In this document: piece by piece, positions 60,395 to 64,000 of the stretch
Layout: each line of letters begins with the position of its first letter
How positions within the stretch are numbered: position 1 is the first letter of the stretch
DNA from: Gemmobacter denitrificans
Lineage (GTDB): Bacteria; Pseudomonadota; Alphaproteobacteria; Rhodobacterales; Rhodobacteraceae
Reading direction: 5' to 3'
Assembly: GCF_036964905.1 (NCBI RefSeq)
Contig: NZ_JBALHR010000001.1
Span: 496,001 to 560,000 of the forward strand
Length of the DNA stretch: 64,000 bases
The notes under the pieces: generated by a model
The model's database searches: none
What the model saw: only the letters and a program-made list of their open reading frames with translations
Told to the model about the DNA's origin: nothing
Translations under genes and position numbers: made by a program

Positions 60395-63300
60395 TCACTT
60401 CACCAGTAGCTTCGCCTCGTGCTTCTTCAGCGTGCGCCGCGCCGCACCATAGGAGTCGCGCCCTTCTTCGGTCTTCAATTCGGGGAACAGCTCGAAGATT
60501 TCGTTGCGCTGCGCATTGCCCATGCCCTTGAGCGTATAGTCACCGGGCTGGAAGCTTTCGGTCCAGGCCCCGTTCGACAACACGACCTCATGCCGGTCAA
60601 ACATCATGTGCAGATAGGTCGTGCCCATGCTGTCCACCTCATGCACCCCACGCCCGGCCACCAGATGCTTGGCCGCAACCAGCACCTCATGTTCGTCGAA
60701 ATAAAGCGCGGTACGATCATTGGCGACCAGAACCCGGTGGTTCGGGCTGACCATCATGTCGCGTTCGGGCAAGCCGTTGCCAAGGCTACCCTGACGGATC
60801 AGGATCGGCTTCAGGTGCGGGTTCAGCGACAGGTCAGACCAGCTCAGCGCGCGCGATCCCATCCAGCGGATCTGCTGGATCCCGTTGTCACGGGTGATGA
60901 CCCGGTCGCCGACCTTGAGCTCTTCCACCGGCACTTCACCACGCGGCGTCGCGATCAGCGTGCCGGGGGTAAAGCAGGGGATGACATTCTCGATATTCGT
61001 GAAGGTCATCGTGCCGCGCACAGACCCGTCGGTATCAAGGAAGTTCACCACACCGTTTTCGGCATTGGTCGGATCATAGTCGATGCGGATCGGGCCAGAG
61101 CCGCGCAGATCCAGCGTGTCGAAATCGTCGCCGCCTTCATTGCCGTCGATCAGATCGCCGATGGCATCATTCTGCGAGTCGACAATGAAGGTGTCGCGAT
61201 CATCGCCACCGAACATGGTATCGGTGCCCTGCCCGCCAATGATCGTGTCATTGCCGGTGCCACCGGTGATCACGTCCTCGTCGATACCGCCATTCAGCAG
61301 GTCATTGCCGGAACCGCCATCAATGGTGTCATCATCATCAAGGCCAAAGATGGTGTCATTGCCCAGACCACCCAGGATCAGGTCATTGCCATTGTTCGGG
61401 CGCAGATCGGTCGCATCGGGGATGTTCACGCTATCCGGCAGGTCAGGCTGCAGCCCGCCATAGGCCAGATCGTCCCCATTCCCCAGATCGATGACATCGG
61501 CCCCTTCGCCGCCGATGACCGTATCGTCATCGCGCCCGCCATAGATGGTGTCATTGTCGATGCCGCCATTCAGCAGGTCATCTTCATCGCCACCATAGAT
61601 CAGGTCGGCATCATCGCCGGTGCGTACCGTATCATTGCCGTCACCACCATAGATGGTGTCGCGGTCATCAAACGGGTCGCTGTCAGCCGGATAGAGTCCG
61701 GGGTAGTCGATATCCGGCAGCGGGAAAGCCCCGGTGCCACCTTCGGTGGCAATCAGGTCATCGCCCTGACCACCGCGGACAAGATCATTGCCGGTAAAGC
61801 CGAGGATCGTGTCATTGCCATGCCAGCCGATGATCGTGTCGTCACCTTCACCACCATCCGCAACATCGTCACCATCGCCCGCAAGGATCGAATCGTCGCC
61901 AAGCCCGGCCAGAATGGTGTCATTGCCATCACCGGCGCGGACACGGTCATCATTCGGGGCATCGCCCGGCAGGATCGCATCATCGCGATCGATGAAATCG
62001 CCATCCGGGTCGCCGGTATAGGCCAGATCGATCAGGTCGCCCCCTGCGGTGCCATCGACATACCCGTCCCGGCCCGGGGCGGGCGTCACGCGCACCGTGA
62101 CCGTGCCGATATCGGTGCCGCCACGGCCATCACTGATTTCATAGGTGATCGTCGTCGGGCCGGTAAAGCCGGTATCCGGGGTAAAGACCAGTTCGCCATC
62201 CGGGGTGACCGTCACCGTGCCATTGGGCGAGCTGGGCGTACCGATCAGGCTGATCGGATCGCCATCCACGTCATCATCGTTCTGCAGCACCGGGATGGTG
62301 ACCGCCGTATTGATGGGCGTGGTCGCGAAATCCGGGTTCGCCACCGGATCGCTGTTCCCATCGGAAGGCACCACGGTCACGGCAACGGTGGTCGTGTCCT
62401 GATTGCCGTCGGGATCGGTGATCGTATAGGTGATCGTGTCGATCCCGAAGAAACCATCATCCGGATCATAGGCCAGCGTGCCATCGGCATTGATGGTGAC
62501 AGTGCCGTTGGGCGCGCTTGCGCTGATCACGGTCAGCGGGTCGCCATTCGGGTCGCTATCATTGGCCAGAACCGGAATGGTCACCGCAACGCCCTGCGGC
62601 GTCGAGGCAGCATCGGGATTGGCATCCGGCACATCGGAAATCACATTCTCGATGTTCACAAAGCGCATGGTGCCGGTGGCCGCACCGCCCGCATCCAGGA
62701 AAGTGACCGTGCCGTTTTCGATATTGTCCGCATCATAGACGATGGAGATCGGGCCAACCCCGCTCAGGTCGAGCGTATCGAAATCATCACCGTTTTCCGA
62801 ACCGTCGACAGATTCGCCGATATCCCCGCCCAGGAACAGATCGCGGTCGCCGCCGCCTACCAGCGTGTCAGCCCCGGCCCCGCCAATCAACGTGTCGTTG
62901 CCGAGGGCGCCCTGCAGGTCGTCCTCGTCAATGCCGCCATCCAGCAGATCATTGCCTTGGCCACCCAGCAGCGTGTCGTCGTCGTCCCCGCCATAGATCG
63001 AGTCGTCGCCCTGGCCACCGACCAGACTGTCGCGGTTGTTGTCCGTATCCGGGTCCGTCGCATCGGCCAGATGGGTCGGATCGGTCGCATCATCGGGGGT
63101 GCCGCCATGCAGCACGTCATTTCCGTTGTCACCGGTCAGGGTATCCGACCCTTCGCCGCCAAGGATGGTGTCATCACCGGCAGCACCGATCACGCTGTCG
63201 GCATCATCTCCGGCCTCAACCAGATCGGCCCCGCCACCTGCCTGAATCGTGTCAGCATCATCGCCGGTGCGGATCGTGTCGTCGCCATCGCCCGCATCGA

Positions 63301-64000
63301 CGACATCACGGTCATCGTCGGGGTCGCCATCGGCCGGATAGAGCCCCGGGAAAGCCCGGTCGGGCGAGCTTGCGCCGTTGCCAGTCTCGATCAGGTCATT
63401 GGATTGACCGCCGATCACACTGTCATTGCCATCGCCACCATACAGCGTGTTTTCATCAGCCCCACCGGCCAGCGTGTCATCGCCCGCGCCGCCGAACAGC
63501 GTGTCATCACCGGTATCGCCGGTCATGAAATCATTGCCGACGCCGCCGTCCAGACTGTCATCGCCACCCGCGCCGGTGACCTGATCGTCGCCGTCGCCCG
63601 CCAGCACGGTGTCATTGCCCGAGCCGGCCAGAATGATGTCGTCATTGCCGATCTCGCCTGGCAGGATTGCATCATTCGCATCGACGCGATCATCGTCAAA
63701 CGGATCAATATAGGCCGTATCGATCAGATCATCCCCCGCCGTACCACGCACGACGCCATCTTGCGTGCGCGGGCCCGGGTCAGAGCCGACAAACACCGTT
63801 ACAGTTCCGGTATCAGTCGCACCTTCCGGATCGGTCACCACATATGTGATGGTGGTTTCGCCCGTGAAACCGGGGTTCGACGTGAATGTGATGGTGCCAT
63901 CGCCATTCACGACCACGGTCCCGTCGGGCGATGTGGGCGTGCCGCTGATCGACAGCGGATCACCATCGACATCGGTGTCGTTATCCAGCACCGGAATGGT
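60395..64000 (-). CDS. RTX protein with cadherin/VCBS-like repeats and C-terminal Hint domain (RTX-Hint protein 3, 5' end beyond window)
   Basis: The last 1201 residues are visible; the frame is open to the right edge, where it begins inside a cadherin-like repeat (TIPVLDNDTDVDGDPLSI). Order: cadherin-like repeat end, RTX block opened by GTAGDDLIDTAYIDP, a linker module without Hint (about 62635-62850), two cadherin-like repeats (VTIPVLANDSDPNGDPLTVI, then VTIPVLQNDDDVDGDPISLI), a second RTX block, another linker ending MTFTNIENVIP, and a Hint domain (CFTPGTLIATPRGEVPVEEL, SPNHRVL, SNGAWTESFQPGD). The tail RRTLKKHEAKLLV is shared. Probably exported by type I secretion; function unknown. Confidence 0.9.
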   Translation of the reverse strand, partial: TIPVLDNDTDVDGDPLSISGTPTSPDGTVVVNGDGTITFTSNPGFTGETTITYVVTDPEGATDTGTVTVFVGSDPGPRTQDGVVRGTAGDDLIDTAYIDPFDDDRVDANDAILPGEIGNDDIILAGSGNDTVLAGDGDDQVTGAGGDDSLDGGVGNDFMTGDTGDDTLFGGAGDDTLAGGADENTLYGGDGNDSVIGGQSNDLIETGNGASSPDRAFPGLYPADGDPDDDRDVVDAGDGDDTIRTGDDADTIQAGGGADLVEAGDDADSVIGAAGDDTILGGEGSDTLTGDNGNDVLHGGTPDDATDPTHLADATDPDTDNNRDSLVGGQGDDSIYGGDDDDTLLGGQGNDLLDGGIDEDDLQGALGNDTLIGGAGADTLVGGGDRDLFLGGDIGESVDGSENGDDFDTLDLSGVGPISIVYDADNIENGTVTFLDAGGAATGTMRFVNIENVISDVPDANPDAASTPQGVAVTIPVLANDSDPNGDPLTVISASAPNGTVTINADGTLAYDPDDGFFGIDTITYTITDPDGNQDTTTVAVTVVPSDGNSDPVANPDFATTPINTAVTIPVLQNDDDVDGDPISLIGTPSSPNGTVTVTPDGELVFTPDTGFTGPTTITYEISDGRGGTDIGTVTVRVTPAPGRDGYVDGTAGGDLIDLAYTGDPDGDFIDRDDAILPGDAPNDDRVRAGDGNDTILAGLGDDSILAGDGDDVADGGEGDDTIIGWHGNDTILGFTGNDLVRGGQGDDLIATEGGTGAFPLPDIDYPGLYPADSDPFDDRDTIYGGDGNDTVRTGDDADLIYGGDEDDLLNGGIDNDTIYGGRDDDTVIGGEGADVIDLGNGDDLAYGGLQPDLPDSVNIPDATDLRPNNGNDLILGGLGNDTIFGLDDDDTIDGGSGNDLLNGGIDEDVITGGTGNDTIIGGQGTDTMFGGDDRDTFIVDSQNDAIGDLIDGNEGGDDFDTLDLRGSGPIRIDYDPTNAENGVVNFLDTDGSVRGTMTFTNIENVIPCFTPGTLIATPRGEVPVEELKVGDRVITRDNGIQQIRWMGSRALSWSDLSLNPHLKPILIRQGSLGNGLPERDMMVSPNHRVLVANDRTALYFDEHEVLVAAKHLVAGRGVHEVDSMGTTYLHMMFDRHEVVLSNGAWTESFQPGDYTLKGMGNAQRNEIFELFPELKTEEGRDSYGAARRTLKKHEAKLLVK
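61080..63720 (-). repeat. RTX repeat blocks of RTX-Hint protein 3
   Basis: Two arrays of GGxGxD units (about 61200-62030 and 62850-63720), separated by the internal linker module and two cadherin-like repeats. Many units depart from the strict consensus by having extra Asp residues (DDDDT, GDDAD), which should raise acidity. Confidence 0.85.

Noticed and set aside
50826..64000. Reading the three RTX-Hint genes as classical contact-dependent toxins with immunity genes
   Set aside because: No toxin domain follows the Hint domains (they end within about 25 residues after ESFQPGD and the shared tail), and no small immunity-like gene lies between them.

Overview
The window is a contiguous piece of a high-GC alphaproteobacterial chromosome, most likely a member of the Rhodobacteraceae/Paracoccaceae (Rhodobacter, Gemmobacter or Tabrizicola-like). 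The grounds are the lptF-lptG-lptD-surA-pdxA-rsmA order divergent from pepA-holC, a DUF4167 protein near prfA-prmC, the fused IolC-DUF2090 enzyme, dimethylglycine-type demethylation enzymes and RTX-Hint proteins. Genus and species cannot be fixed from sequence reading alone. I saw no tRNA, rRNA, CRISPR array, insertion sequence or prophage.

Layout. 1-2.1 kb: copper export, with a truncated copA and divergent copZ sharing a promoter region that holds two mirror-image CueR-type boxes. 2.2-9.8 kb: housekeeping genes (a Gln-rich micro-protein, TfoX C-terminal domain protein, ndk, an ABC-F ATPase, a nitroreductase-like protein, MarC, a retropepsin-like protease, holC-pepA). 9.9-17.4 kb: an overlapping or tightly packed run for lipopolysaccharide export and outer-membrane biogenesis (lptF, lptG, lptD, surA) continuing into pdxA and rsmA. 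17.5-23.1 kb, minus strand: DUF4167, prmC-prfA, a secreted EEP-family phosphodiesterase, DUF1499 and agmatinase. 23.3-29.6 kb: a DgcA/trimethylamine-dehydrogenase-like flavoprotein behind a 16-bp palindrome, an M20 amidohydrolase, mazG, an orphan Fe3+-binding protein and a nucleoside hydrolase.

29.7-38.5 kb: a PhoR-like kinase and a myo-inositol catabolic cluster (iolC-DUF2090, iolD, iolE, iolB on the minus strand; an RpiR regulator; a divergent Gfo/Idh/MocA dehydrogenase). Both intergenic regions carry an exact GGAA-N6-TTCC element, the motif known for rhizobial IolR. 38.5-42.2 kb: class II DAHP synthase, a GlxA/GbdR-type AraC regulator and a PQQ-type sugar dehydrogenase. 42.5-47.6 kb: a complete branched-chain amino-acid ABC transporter (binding protein, livG, livF, livH, livM). 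47.8-50.8 kb: a DMGDH/SARDH-like FAD-GcvT fusion and a MobA-like nucleotidyltransferase.

50.8-64 kb holds the most unusual part: three tandem minus-strand genes for large calcium-binding RTX proteins (700, 2300 and more than 1201 residues), each ending in a Hint (Hedgehog/intein) self-processing domain and the same conserved tail. Their front ends differ: a PA14-like fold, a choice-of-anchor L domain plus cadherin-like module, and cadherin/VCBS-like repeats. The third gene runs off the right edge. They share non-RTX composite modules, including copies of the pre-Hint linker that have lost their Hint domain. No type I secretion genes are in the window.
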